64,000 nucleotides of DNA, taken from assembly GCA_902800625.1 (NCBI GenBank), contig CADCFG010000001.1:1-64000 (forward strand), written 5' to 3'. A model generated the notes under the pieces. The model worked only from the letters and a program-made list of their open reading frames with translations, made no database searches and was not told the origin of the DNA. Origin of the DNA: an uncultured Eubacteriales bacterium. Its GTDB lineage: Bacteria > Bacillota > Clostridia > Christensenellales > Aristaeellaceae. Of the stretch, positions 8,668 through 16,026 are shown in pieces. Within the stretch, counting starts at the first letter, position 1. Every line of letters begins with the position of its first letter. The translations under genes and the position numbers were made by a program.

Positions 8668-9081
8668 ATGACGTTTTTGCAGAAGGCGCGCGAGGGACTG
8701 CGCAAACTGATGGTGGGCCGACGCGGGGCGGACGAGCTGTCCCTGGCGCTGTTGATCACGGGCCTGGTGCTGTCCGTGCTGACCAGCATCACGCGCATTG
8801 GCGTATTCTATCTCATCGGCCTGGTGGCCTACGGTTTTTCCATCTACAGGATGTTTTCCCGGCAGATCGAGAAGCGTTACAAGGAGAATGCTAAGTTCCT
8901 GGCGCTCTGGCGCGGCTGGCGTTCCAGTCTCAAACAGTTCATCAACCGCGTGAAGAACATGCGCAAGTACAAGTATTTCAAGTGCCCGGAGTGCCAGTCA
9001 CGCCTGCGCCTGCCCAGAAAGGTGGGCGAGGTAACCGTCACCTGCGGCAAATGCCATCACGCGTTCAAGCAAAAAGCCTGA
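8668..9081 (+). CDS. small membrane protein with C-terminal zinc ribbon
   Basis: This 137-residue protein has two adjacent membrane spans (about residues 25-65), a basic amphipathic middle, and a C-terminal zinc ribbon (CPEC then CGKC). The ribbon is predicted cytoplasmic. Start ATG sits seven bases after AGGAGGAA, 29 bases downstream of the DnaJ-like gene, so it is the third gene of that operon. I do not recognise a named family. A membrane-tethered zinc ribbon beside a co-chaperone suggests an envelope or protein-quality role, which is inference. Confidence 0.75.
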   Translation: MTFLQKAREGLRKLMVGRRGADELSLALLITGLVLSVLTSITRIGVFYLIGLVAYGFSIYRMFSRQIEKRYKENAKFLALWRGWRSSLKQFINRVKNMRKYKYFKCPECQSRLRLPRKVGEVTVTCGKCHHAFKQKA

Positions 9082-9087
9082 ATTCAG

Positions 9088-9118
9088 GAGGGCCGCCCGG
9101 CGGCTCTCTTGTATTTTT
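9088..9118 (+). terminator. terminator ending the DUF5685-DnaJ-zinc ribbon operon
   Basis: Nine-base arms (9088-9096, 9100-9108; one wobble pair) with a 3-base loop are followed by a T-rich run ending in five T residues. Confidence 0.65.
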
Positions 9119-9137
9119 GGCAAAAACCTGCTACAAT
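9109..9137 (+). promoter_or_regulatory. possible promoter of the DUF6062-like gene
   Basis: TTGTAT (9109-9114), 17 bases, TACAAT (9132-9137). It overlaps the T-tract of the preceding terminator. An alternative pair, TTGGCA/TATAAA (9117-9145), would place the transcription start inside the ribosome site, so it is less likely. Confidence 0.35.
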
Positions 9138-9158
9138 GATATAAAGGAAGTGATTGCC

Positions 9159-9914
9159 GTGAAGCAGCATATCGATACCGCGCCTATCTGGGAGAGTTAT
9201 AGGCAGGACTGCGAATGTCCGCTGTGCCTGCTGCATACCAAGGTGGAAGTGGGCAACGTGGATTATTTCCTGGGGGAATCCGTGATGGAGCCCAGCCAGC
9301 GTATCGAGGTCAACAGGAAGGGCTTTTGCGCCGACCACTTCAAGCTGATGTACGACGCTGGCAACCGCCTGGGTTTGGCGCTGATGACCCACACCTATAT
9401 GAAGGAGAGCATGAAGACGCTGAAGGAGAACGCCCAGCGCGCCCGGGATGCTGCGGCGGCGGAGGCCGGCAAGCCCATATTCAAGCGGCTTGGCGGCTCA
9501 AAGGGCGCGGGGCTTTCCGAGGTGGCAGGCGAATTGACGAAGCTGCAGAACACCTGTTTGATGTGCGAGCGCATCAATGAGAGTATGGAGAGGTACATGT
9601 ATACAGTGTTATACATGTATAAGCACGAGCCCGAGTTTCCGAAACTTTTTGCTGAATCGAAGGGCATGTGCCTGAAGCATTACGCCCAGGCGCTGGAGAT
9701 GGCTCCTAAACACCTGTCCGGCGGGCTGCTCAAGAATTTCGTGGACACGCTGACGGACATTGAAATGAAGAGTTTTGAGCGCCTCGAGGGCGAAATCGAG
9801 TGGTTTACCAATAAATTCGACTATCGCAATCAGGACAAGCCTTGGGGCAACAGCCGCGATGCCGTGAAGCGCTCTGTGAACAAACTGGGCCACCAGGTGG
9901 TCAACGAGGATTGA
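9159..9914 (+). CDS. DUF6062-like protein with duplicated Cys/His motif
   Basis: The 251-residue cytosolic protein has two copies of one pattern: a CxxC pair followed about 34 residues later by CxxH (Cys20/Cys23 with Cys57/His60; Cys133/Cys136 with Cys171/His174). Each set could hold one zinc ion, implying an internal duplication. I associate it with DUF6062, a Clostridia family of unknown role. The start is GTG, eight bases after AAGGAAG. It is followed by a Cys-rich gene whose start lies within ten bases of its stop. Confidence 0.7.
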   Translation: MKQHIDTAPIWESYRQDCECPLCLLHTKVEVGNVDYFLGESVMEPSQRIEVNRKGFCADHFKLMYDAGNRLGLALMTHTYMKESMKTLKENAQRARDAAAAEAGKPIFKRLGGSKGAGLSEVAGELTKLQNTCLMCERINESMERYMYTVLYMYKHEPEFPKLFAESKGMCLKHYAQALEMAPKHLSGGLLKNFVDTLTDIEMKSFERLEGEIEWFTNKFDYRNQDKPWGNSRDAVKRSVNKLGHQVVNED

Positions 9915-9922
9915 TGGGGAAT

Positions 9923-10186
9923 ATGGCAACGAAGTATTGTGTGCTGGATGAAACCAAGATCTGCGACGATTGCGGAGAATGCAACGTCTGCGACCTGGAT
10001 CCAAACAAGATTTGCGATAACTGCATGAAATGCCTGAAGACCGGCGCGGATTACAACGCCATTGAGATCGACGAGATCATCGAAGATGGTACCGATGCGG
10101 AGGTCTATGAACAGCTGCGCAAGGATCTGGCGGAGACCGACGGCTCGGAGCCGTTCGACTGCTTCAAGGATCAACAGGACGGCTGA
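9923..10186 (+). CDS. 87-residue Cys-rich protein
   Basis: This small acidic protein has eight cysteines in its first 37 residues: Cys6, then CxxCxxCxxC (14-23), then CxxCxxC (31-37). The remainder is acidic and cysteine-free. The pattern could bind zinc or iron-sulfur clusters, but it does not match classical ferredoxin spacing. An alternative ATG at 9914 overlaps the previous stop by one base; 9923 is preferred because GGGGA lies closer to ideal spacing. It forms a two-gene unit with the DUF6062-like gene. Confidence 0.7.
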   Translation: MATKYCVLDETKICDDCGECNVCDLDPNKICDNCMKCLKTGADYNAIEIDEIIEDGTDAEVYEQLRKDLAETDGSEPFDCFKDQQDG

Positions 10187-10188
10187 AC

Positions 10189-10207
10189 CGCCGGTTTTCC
10201 GGCGATT
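10189..10207 (+). terminator. weak terminator-like hairpin
   Basis: Six-base arms CGCCGG/CCGGCG (10189-10194, 10199-10204) enclose TTTT just after the stop of the 87-residue protein. The downstream T-tract is only ATTTG. Confidence 0.3.
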
Positions 10208-10268
10208 TGATCGCGCGGGGGGATGGCCGATGTTGTGTGGACTGCTCCCTGCATCTCTGCGCAAAAGG

Positions 10269-10373
10269 CAGCTTTTGCGAAAAGATATAGCGCGGATAGA
10301 AAGATTATGGCCATTTTTCGTAATTCCCAATGATTACCGTTAATCACGCGCCATATCTGTTTCGCAAAAGCTG
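10269..10373. repeat. 105-bp imperfect inverted repeat upstream of a recombinase gene
   Basis: The outer arms are a perfect 14-base inverted repeat (10269-10282 and 10360-10373). Pairing continues inward with AGATAT/ATATCT (10283-10288, 10353-10358, one bulged G) and CGCG/CGCG (10291-10294, 10347-10350). The 52-base interior holds a second palindrome, TGATTA-CCGT-TAATCA (10331-10346). There is no T-tract suited to termination. It ends 84 bases before the start of a tyrosine recombinase. Confidence 0.75.
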
Positions 10374-10386
10374 AAGCGTTATGACA

Positions 10387-10410
10387 TCTTACAGATCACG
10401 TCTTACAGAT
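10387..10410 (+). repeat. tandem TCTTACAGAT repeats before the recombinase gene
   Basis: Two identical 10-base copies lie at 10387-10396 and 10401-10410, offset by 14 bases, within the likely promoter region of the recombinase. They could be regulator or recombinase binding sites; the offset is not a whole number of helical turns. Confidence 0.45.
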
Positions 10411-10457
10411 TGGATTATGTACTATCCGATCGTCATTAATTGGAGGCTCCAACTGAT

Positions 10458-11528
10458 ATGTCCACCTATGCCGAAGAACGCGCCAAGGAACTGCAGCTGC
10501 TGACTCGGTCCGCGCTGCGCGAGCTTCCGGATGTGTGCTTCGATTTTATCAACGCTATCGACTCGACGACCCAGCCGCTGACCCGCTATGCCTATGTATC
10601 CGACTTAAAGTTGTTTTTCGGGTTCCTGGTCAGCGAGTTGCCGAAATTCGCGGACAGGACGCCGCAGTCGCTGGACGTTGCCGACCTGGCCAGGGTCACA
10701 TCCCGGGACATCTACATGTATCTGGACTTTCTGGGCCTTTACGTCAAGGACGACATCGAGTTTTCCAACCAGGATCTTGGCAAGATGCGAAAGTTGTCAT
10801 CTTTACGCAGTTTTTACAAATTTCTTTACAAAAATGGCTATATTTCGTCCGACCCGGCATCGCTGGTGGACATGCCCAAGCGCCACAACAAGCCGATCAT
10901 CCGCCTTGAGATTGACGAAGTGGCCCGGATGTTGGACCTGGTGGAGTCCGGCGAGAAGCTTTCCGAGCACCAAAAAAAGTACAACGACCACACAAGGGCC
11001 CGGGATTTGGCCATTCTGACGCTGTTTTTGGGCACCGGGATCCGCGTGAGTGAGCTGGTGGGTATCAATATCGGCGATTTGGACTTCTCCATCAACGGCT
11101 TTCTGGTCACCCGCAAGGGTGGCAGCCAGGCCATACTCTACTTCCCGGACGAGGTGGCCCAGGTGCTCAAGGATTATCTGAAGCTGCGCCGCGAGATCAC
11201 ACCGCTGTCCGGCCACGAGGACGCACTGTTCCTGTCGCTGCAAAACAAGCGCATCTCCGTGCGCGCCGTGCAGCTGATGGTCAAGAAATACGCCACCCAG
11301 GCCGCGCCGCTGAAGAAGCATTTGAGCCCCCACAAGCTGCGCAGCACCTTCGGCACGAATCTCTACCACGAGACCGGCGACATCTACCTGGTGGCCGACG
11401 TGCTGGGTCACAGCGACGTGAACACCACCCGGCGGCACTACGCCGCCATGTCGGACGATCGGCGACGAATGGCAGCCCAAAAGGTGCGCCTGAGGGAAGA
11501 TCCTACGGACGACGAAACGGCGGATTGA
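10458..11528 (+). CDS. tyrosine recombinase/integrase, XerC/XerD-like
   Basis: The 356-residue protein has an N-terminal SAM-like core-binding domain (about 25-140) and a complete C-terminal catalytic domain: Arg196 (GIRVSEL), Lys220, His292-xx-Arg295, His318 (LGHSD) and nucleophile Tyr328. All six catalytic positions are present, so it should cut and rejoin DNA. ATG at 10458 follows GGAGG by 11 bases. No phage genes or attachment sites surround it, so it may be a chromosomal Xer-type enzyme rather than a mobile-element integrase. The large inverted repeat upstream is a possible target. Confidence 0.88.
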   Translation: MSTYAEERAKELQLLTRSALRELPDVCFDFINAIDSTTQPLTRYAYVSDLKLFFGFLVSELPKFADRTPQSLDVADLARVTSRDIYMYLDFLGLYVKDDIEFSNQDLGKMRKLSSLRSFYKFLYKNGYISSDPASLVDMPKRHNKPIIRLEIDEVARMLDLVESGEKLSEHQKKYNDHTRARDLAILTLFLGTGIRVSELVGINIGDLDFSINGFLVTRKGGSQAILYFPDEVAQVLKDYLKLRREITPLSGHEDALFLSLQNKRISVRAVQLMVKKYATQAAPLKKHLSPHKLRSTFGTNLYHETGDIYLVADVLGHSDVNTTRRHYAAMSDDRRRMAAQKVRLREDPTDDETAD

Positions 11529-11558
11529 TCCGCCGCCCAATGCTTGAATATAAAGGAA

Positions 11559-11625
11559 ATCCTTCGACTTTGCTTATGCTTGGCTCTGAATCTCTGAGCG
11601 GGAGCGTCGGTCAAAGTCGAAGGAT
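11559..11625. terminator. bidirectional terminator between recombinase and rnhA
   Basis: A perfect 13-base inverted repeat (11559-11571, 11613-11625) encloses 41 bases between convergent genes. Flanking sequence is T-rich on both strands. Confidence 0.65.
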
Positions 11626-11629
11626 ACTC

Positions 11630-12076
11630 TTATATCTGCAAACGATGCTGCTTGATCTCGCCGGTGGCCAGCTCGTCGCAGCGGTTGTTGTAGGGATTGT
11701 CCGCATGGCCCTTCACCTTGTGCCACTGGATTCGATGCACGCCCGTGAATTCCAGGATTTCCTTCCACAGATCCTGGTTTTCCACGGGCTTTTTGTCACT
11801 CTTGACCCAGTTTTTCCGCTGCCAGTTGTCCAGCCAGCGCTTCTGGAAGGCGTTCACCAGATAGGCGCTGTCGGAGTATACCTGCACCTCGCAAGGCTCT
11901 TTCAGCCGCTTCAATGCCTGGATCGGGGCCATCAATTCCATGCGGTTGTTGGTGGTGTGCGCCTCATAGCCGGAGAGTTCCAGCTTCTTGTCCTTATACA
12001 TCAGTATCGCGCCCCAGCCGCCCGGGCCGGGGTTGCCGGAGCAAGCGCCGTCGGTGTAGATGATGACCTGCTTCAA
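11630..12076 (-). CDS. rnhA: ribonuclease HI
   Basis: RNase HI removes RNA from RNA-DNA hybrids such as R-loops and Okazaki primers. The 148-residue protein retains the catalytic carboxylates Asp9 (TDG), Glu47 (RMEL), Asp69 (YSDS) and Asp134 (RCDE), plus His124. The start is TTG, seven bases after GGAGG. The only nearby ATG is out of frame and belongs to the end of the upstream gene. It is last in a run miaA, metal-binding lipoprotein, rnhA. Confidence 0.95.
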   Translation of the reverse strand: MKQVIIYTDGACSGNPGPGGWGAILMYKDKKLELSGYEAHTTNNRMELMAPIQALKRLKEPCEVQVYSDSAYLVNAFQKRWLDNWQRKNWVKSDKKPVENQDLWKEILEFTGVHRIQWHKVKGHADNPYNNRCDELATGEIKQHRLQI

Positions 12077-13020
12077 TTCATAACCTCCGTGGATCCCGCC
12101 TGCGCGAAGGCGCCTAAAATCGCCTGTGCGTTGGCGGATTGCTGTTCAACATAGGTCTCGAAGCCCTCGCCCTCCCGGTGTGCCGAGAACACGTCCAGCC
12201 GCGCTACGGCGTAGCCAGCGTCTGCCAGCGCATCCGTGAGCGCCTGCGGGGCCTGCTTTTCGATCAAAATTACCTTCGCGTCCGCGCTCTCCAGACGCTC
12301 CAGGAGTTGACTCAGCTCGTTGCCGTACAGTGCCTCGCCGCTCTCCCGGTCGATCCAGTCAGCGACCTCGAGGCCGTAGTCGTTCGCCGCGTAGATCAGG
12401 GCCTCGTTCATCAAAACGACCCTGCGGCCTGCGCAATCCTTCAGCAGTGCCCGGTTTTCAGAGAGCAGCTGATCAAGCCGATCTCCAGCATTCTGCGCGT
12501 TCTGAATGTATTTCTGTGCGTAGCTGGGATCCAGCGACTGCATCGTCGCCGCCACGCTGTCGATGATCTCTCTTGCGCCGTCGATGGACATGTACAGGTG
12601 CGGATTTGCGCCGTCCAGGTGGCTCTCCGATTCGCTGTCGGCGGGTTTGTCTTGGTTGTACAGTTCCAGATTGTACAGCACCGCCGATACCGCCGGGCCG
12701 TTTTCCTCCAGGCTGAACAGCGCGCTTTCAAAGCCCTCCAGCCCGCGCCCGCCGATGATGATGGCGTCCGCATTGGCCAGCATCGCCGCGTCCCAGTCGG
12801 AGATCTGATAGTCCCTCAGACATCCGTCCTGGGGTTGGGCCATCACGTGCAGCTCGGCATCCGGCACGTCATCCATCACGGCGTCCGTCAATGCGTAGAC
12901 CGGCCAGAAGCTGGAATAGACGGAAATAGACTGGTTTTCCGGCTCAACGAGACGTTTGCAGCCCGTCAAGGCCGCTGAAATGCCGAAAATTAGCGCGACA
13001 ATGGCGATCCTGTGCCGCAA
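12073..13020 (-). CDS. metal ABC transporter substrate-binding lipoprotein, ZnuA-like
   Basis: This looks like a cluster A-I (TroA/ZnuA) solute-binding protein for zinc or manganese. It has a lipoprotein signal ending LTGC (Cys21), the first lobe motif with VYSSFWPVYALTDAV, and an NPHLY site. At the first metal-ligand position a Cys replaces the usual His (GCLRDY), and at the third, MNEA replaces the usual His-containing motif, so metal preference may differ. TTG at 13020 gives a compact signal peptide eight bases after AAGGAAG; GTG at 13029 overlaps that site and is less likely. No permease or ATPase gene adjoins it. Confidence 0.78.
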   Translation of the reverse strand: MRHRIAIVALIFGISAALTGCKRLVEPENQSISVYSSFWPVYALTDAVMDDVPDAELHVMAQPQDGCLRDYQISDWDAAMLANADAIIIGGRGLEGFESALFSLEENGPAVSAVLYNLELYNQDKPADSESESHLDGANPHLYMSIDGAREIIDSVAATMQSLDPSYAQKYIQNAQNAGDRLDQLLSENRALLKDCAGRRVVLMNEALIYAANDYGLEVADWIDRESGEALYGNELSQLLERLESADAKVILIEKQAPQALTDALADAGYAVARLDVFSAHREGEGFETYVEQQSANAQAILGAFAQAGSTEVMN

Positions 13021-13025
13021 ACCAT

Positions 13026-13979
13026 TCACTTCCTTTTAGTGCGCTCGTGGATGATTTCCTTCATTTGCAGAGCCAGCGCTTCCGCACTCTGTCCCTGCGC
13101 GGGCAGCCAGATCACCCGTTCGTCCCGCCGGAACCATGTCAGTTGGCGCTTGGCCAAGTTTCGGCTGGCCTTTTTCGTCAGGTACACGGCCTTGTACAGG
13201 GGGCATTCCCCGCGCAGCGCGGCGGCGATCTCCTTGTAGCCGATGGCCTGCATGGCTGTGGGATGCCGTTGCTCGTCGGCCATCAGTGTGCGTACCTCGT
13301 CGACGAGGCCAGCCGCCAGCATGTCGTCCACCCGGGCGTCAATACGCTGATACAGCGCCTCCCTGGGCCAGTCCAGCGCGAAGATCACCGAGTCGTAATC
13401 CCCCTCCCGCTGTCTGTCCAGCCGGGTATGCTCGGTCTGGGTCACGCCGGTCAGGCGATAGATCTCGATGGCCCGGGACACCCGCCGCACGTCGTTTTCG
13501 TGCAGCCGTGCGGCGCTTTCGGGGTCGATCTCGCGCAGCATCTCGTGCAGCCGCCTCTTGCCACCCGGCTCCTGCGCCATGGCCAGCAATTCCTGGTGCA
13601 TGGCTTCGTCGCTCGCCTGGGTGGAAAAACTCATGGGACGGGTCACGGCGTCGATATACAGCCCCGTGCCGCCGCACAGCACCGGAATGCGCCCACGGGC
13701 CGTCACCTCCGCGATGCAGGCCTTGGCGGCCACCCGGTAGGCGTCGGCGGAGAACTTCTCGCTCGGTGATACGCAGCCCAGCAGGTGATGCGGCACGCCG
13801 TCCATCTCATCCCTTGAAGGCATCGCGGACAGCACGTCCATGCCGGAATAGATCTGCATGGAGTCCGCTGAAATCACCTCGCCGCCGATCAATCGGCACA
13901 GCGCCACGGCGCAGGCCGTCTTGCCGGAGGCCGTCGGCCCGGCGATCACCGGCAGCAGCGGTTTGTTCGTCATTTCCAT
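13026..13979 (-). CDS. miaA: tRNA dimethylallyltransferase
   Basis: MiaA attaches a dimethylallyl group to N6 of A37 in tRNAs reading UNN codons; MiaB, encoded 5 kb away, then adds the methylthio group. The 317-residue protein has the P-loop GPTASGKTA (about 13-21) and the substrate loop DSMQIY. The ATG shares one base with the mutL stop. Order mutS-mutL-miaA is a conserved bacterial arrangement. Confidence 0.96.
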   Translation of the reverse strand: MEMTNKPLLPVIAGPTASGKTACAVALCRLIGGEVISADSMQIYSGMDVLSAMPSRDEMDGVPHHLLGCVSPSEKFSADAYRVAAKACIAEVTARGRIPVLCGGTGLYIDAVTRPMSFSTQASDEAMHQELLAMAQEPGGKRRLHEMLREIDPESAARLHENDVRRVSRAIEIYRLTGVTQTEHTRLDRQREGDYDSVIFALDWPREALYQRIDARVDDMLAAGLVDEVRTLMADEQRHPTAMQAIGYKEIAAALRGECPLYKAVYLTKKASRNLAKRQLTWFRRDERVIWLPAQGQSAEALALQMKEIIHERTKRK

Positions 13980-15979
13980 TATTGTATCCGCTTGAACATC
14001 TTTTCAAGCTCGCGGCGGCTGATGACCTTCATCACGGGTCGGCCGTGGGGACAGGTCGGCGGCGCGCCGGTATCAAGCAGCTGGCGGATCAGCGACTCGA
14101 TCTCGAACTCGCTCAACGGGTCGCCGCCCTTGATGGCTGCCTTGCAGGACATCTGGGCCACCTCCGCCCGGCGAAGGTCGACGGTGGCGTTTTTCAGCCG
14201 GTACAGCGCGTTGATGGTGTCCATGAACGCGGGTTTCAGGTCGGCCCGGCCCAGTATGAAGGGCACGGCGCGCACCTGGATATCCTGTTCGCCGAAGGGT
14301 TCCACGTCGTAACCGGAATCCCTCAGCACGTCCAGGTTGTCCTGGATCAGCGCCATTTCCCGGGACGTGACCCGGATCACCATGGGCGTCAGCAGCTGCT
14401 GGGAGCCCCGCCCGGCCTCCAGCTGGGCCATGAACTTTTCGTAGTTCAGGCGCTCGTGGGCGGCGTGCTGGTCGATCATCACCAGAGAGTCGTCCGCTTC
14501 GATGAGTATATAAGTCTTGAGTACCACGCCAATCACGCGATAGACGGGTTTGTCAAAGTTGCTCCGTACCGACGTCGGTTTGTTATCATCAGCTTTATCT
14601 GCGACTTCGGTCTGTATTTCGGCGTTTTCAGCCCGCCTCACGACATCCAGTCCGCCGATCGTATCTTCGCGCAGGGCCTTGCTGGTCGTTGGACCGTATT
14701 TTTCCATCTCCCGGCGCATCACCTGCTGGAACACGTCCATCTGCACCGGCTTTTCCCGGACGACAGGCGCAGGCTTTGGCGGTGCGACGGGGCCTTCCCG
14801 GTTCGGCACCGGCGGCGCTTCCTTGGGCGGCTCGGCGTCCTGTGCGGTCGGCTCGGCTGGAGGCTCCATGGGCGGAGCAACCGACTTCGGCTGCTCCGGT
14901 GGGGCATCTGTGGACGGCGGGACGATCTCCCGCACGGTAGCCACTCGCTCGATGGGCTTTGTCAGCGGGCGCTCCGGCCCCAGCTGCAGCACGTGCTCGC
15001 CTTCAAAAGCCGTGGCCAGCAGACGCTCGCAGGCCGTGCGCATGGCGATCTCGTCCTTGAAGCGCACCTCCAGCTTGTTGGGATGGACGTTCACGTTCAC
15101 GCTGGCGGGCGGGATCACCAGGTTCAGCGCGCACATCGGGTACATGCCGATGGTCACGCGGGTGCGGCAGACCTCCTCAAGCGCCCGGGTCATCATCGCG
15201 CAGCGCACGCTGCGACCGTTGATGAAGAAGTGCTGGTGGGCACGGGTGGACTTGGCCAGCTCGCCCACGCCGATCAGCCCGTACACGCGCACGCCGCCCT
15301 CGCAGGCATCCACCTCCACCATCTGCTCGGCGGTAGGCTTGCCGTAGACGGCGAACACTGCGTGGCGCAGCTTGCCGTCGCCAAAGCTGTGGTAGACATT
15401 TTGGCCGTTGTTGATGTAGCGCACGGCCACGCCGGGATTGCCCATGATCATTCGGGCCACGGCGTCGCCCACCAGGCCGCCCTCATAGCCAGGCTTCTTC
15501 AAAAATGCCTGGCGCACGGGCACGTTGTAGAACAGATCCTTCATCACGAAGGTGGTGCCCTCCGGGCAGCCGGTCTCCTTCACGCGAAGGTCCTTCCCGC
15601 CGTCGATGTTCAGCTTTACACCGGTGTCCTGCCCCTTGGCTCGGGTGGTCATTTCCACGTGGGCGACGGACGCGATGGAGGGCAGCGCCTCGCCGCGGAA
15701 GCCCAGCGTGCGGATGTCGTCCAGCTGGTCGGCGGTCTGCAGCTTGCTGGTGGCGTGGTTTTCAAACGCGAGGCGGACCTGCCCAGGCTCGATGCCGCAG
15801 CCGTTGTCCGTCACACGCAGGTATTCGATGCCGCCGCCCTTGATCTCCACCGTGACGGCGGTGGCTCCGGCGTCGATGGAATTCTCCATCAGCTCCTTCA
15901 CCACGGAGCTGGGCCGCTCCACCACCTCTCCGGCGGCAATGCGCCCCACCGTGGCCGCGTCCAGTATGCGAATGGGCAT
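13979..15979 (-). CDS. mutL: DNA mismatch repair protein MutL
   Basis: MutL couples MutS mismatch recognition to strand incision. The 666-residue protein has the GHKL ATPase motifs (ENSIDAG, DNGCGI, TLGFRGEAL), a long Pro-rich linker (about 340-430), and a C-terminal domain with DQHAAHERLNYE, ACKAAIKGGD-type and CPHGRP motifs. These mark an active endonuclease MutL, as expected where no MutH exists. ATG at 15979 lies five bases after GGAGG and begins the universal MPIRIL sequence. Confidence 0.97.
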   Translation of the reverse strand: MPIRILDAATVGRIAAGEVVERPSSVVKELMENSIDAGATAVTVEIKGGGIEYLRVTDNGCGIEPGQVRLAFENHATSKLQTADQLDDIRTLGFRGEALPSIASVAHVEMTTRAKGQDTGVKLNIDGGKDLRVKETGCPEGTTFVMKDLFYNVPVRQAFLKKPGYEGGLVGDAVARMIMGNPGVAVRYINNGQNVYHSFGDGKLRHAVFAVYGKPTAEQMVEVDACEGGVRVYGLIGVGELAKSTRAHQHFFINGRSVRCAMMTRALEEVCRTRVTIGMYPMCALNLVIPPASVNVNVHPNKLEVRFKDEIAMRTACERLLATAFEGEHVLQLGPERPLTKPIERVATVREIVPPSTDAPPEQPKSVAPPMEPPAEPTAQDAEPPKEAPPVPNREGPVAPPKPAPVVREKPVQMDVFQQVMRREMEKYGPTTSKALREDTIGGLDVVRRAENAEIQTEVADKADDNKPTSVRSNFDKPVYRVIGVVLKTYILIEADDSLVMIDQHAAHERLNYEKFMAQLEAGRGSQQLLTPMVIRVTSREMALIQDNLDVLRDSGYDVEPFGEQDIQVRAVPFILGRADLKPAFMDTINALYRLKNATVDLRRAEVAQMSCKAAIKGGDPLSEFEIESLIRQLLDTGAPPTCPHGRPVMKVISRRELEKMFKRIQ

Positions 15980-16026
15980 GGTGTACCTCCTTGGCCCTTC
16001 GGTCACTCCTTAATGGGGTGGAAAGG

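Noticed and set aside
10269..10373. dif site for XerC/XerD resolution
   Set aside because: The arms do not resemble the Firmicute dif core and are 77 bases apart rather than 6-8.
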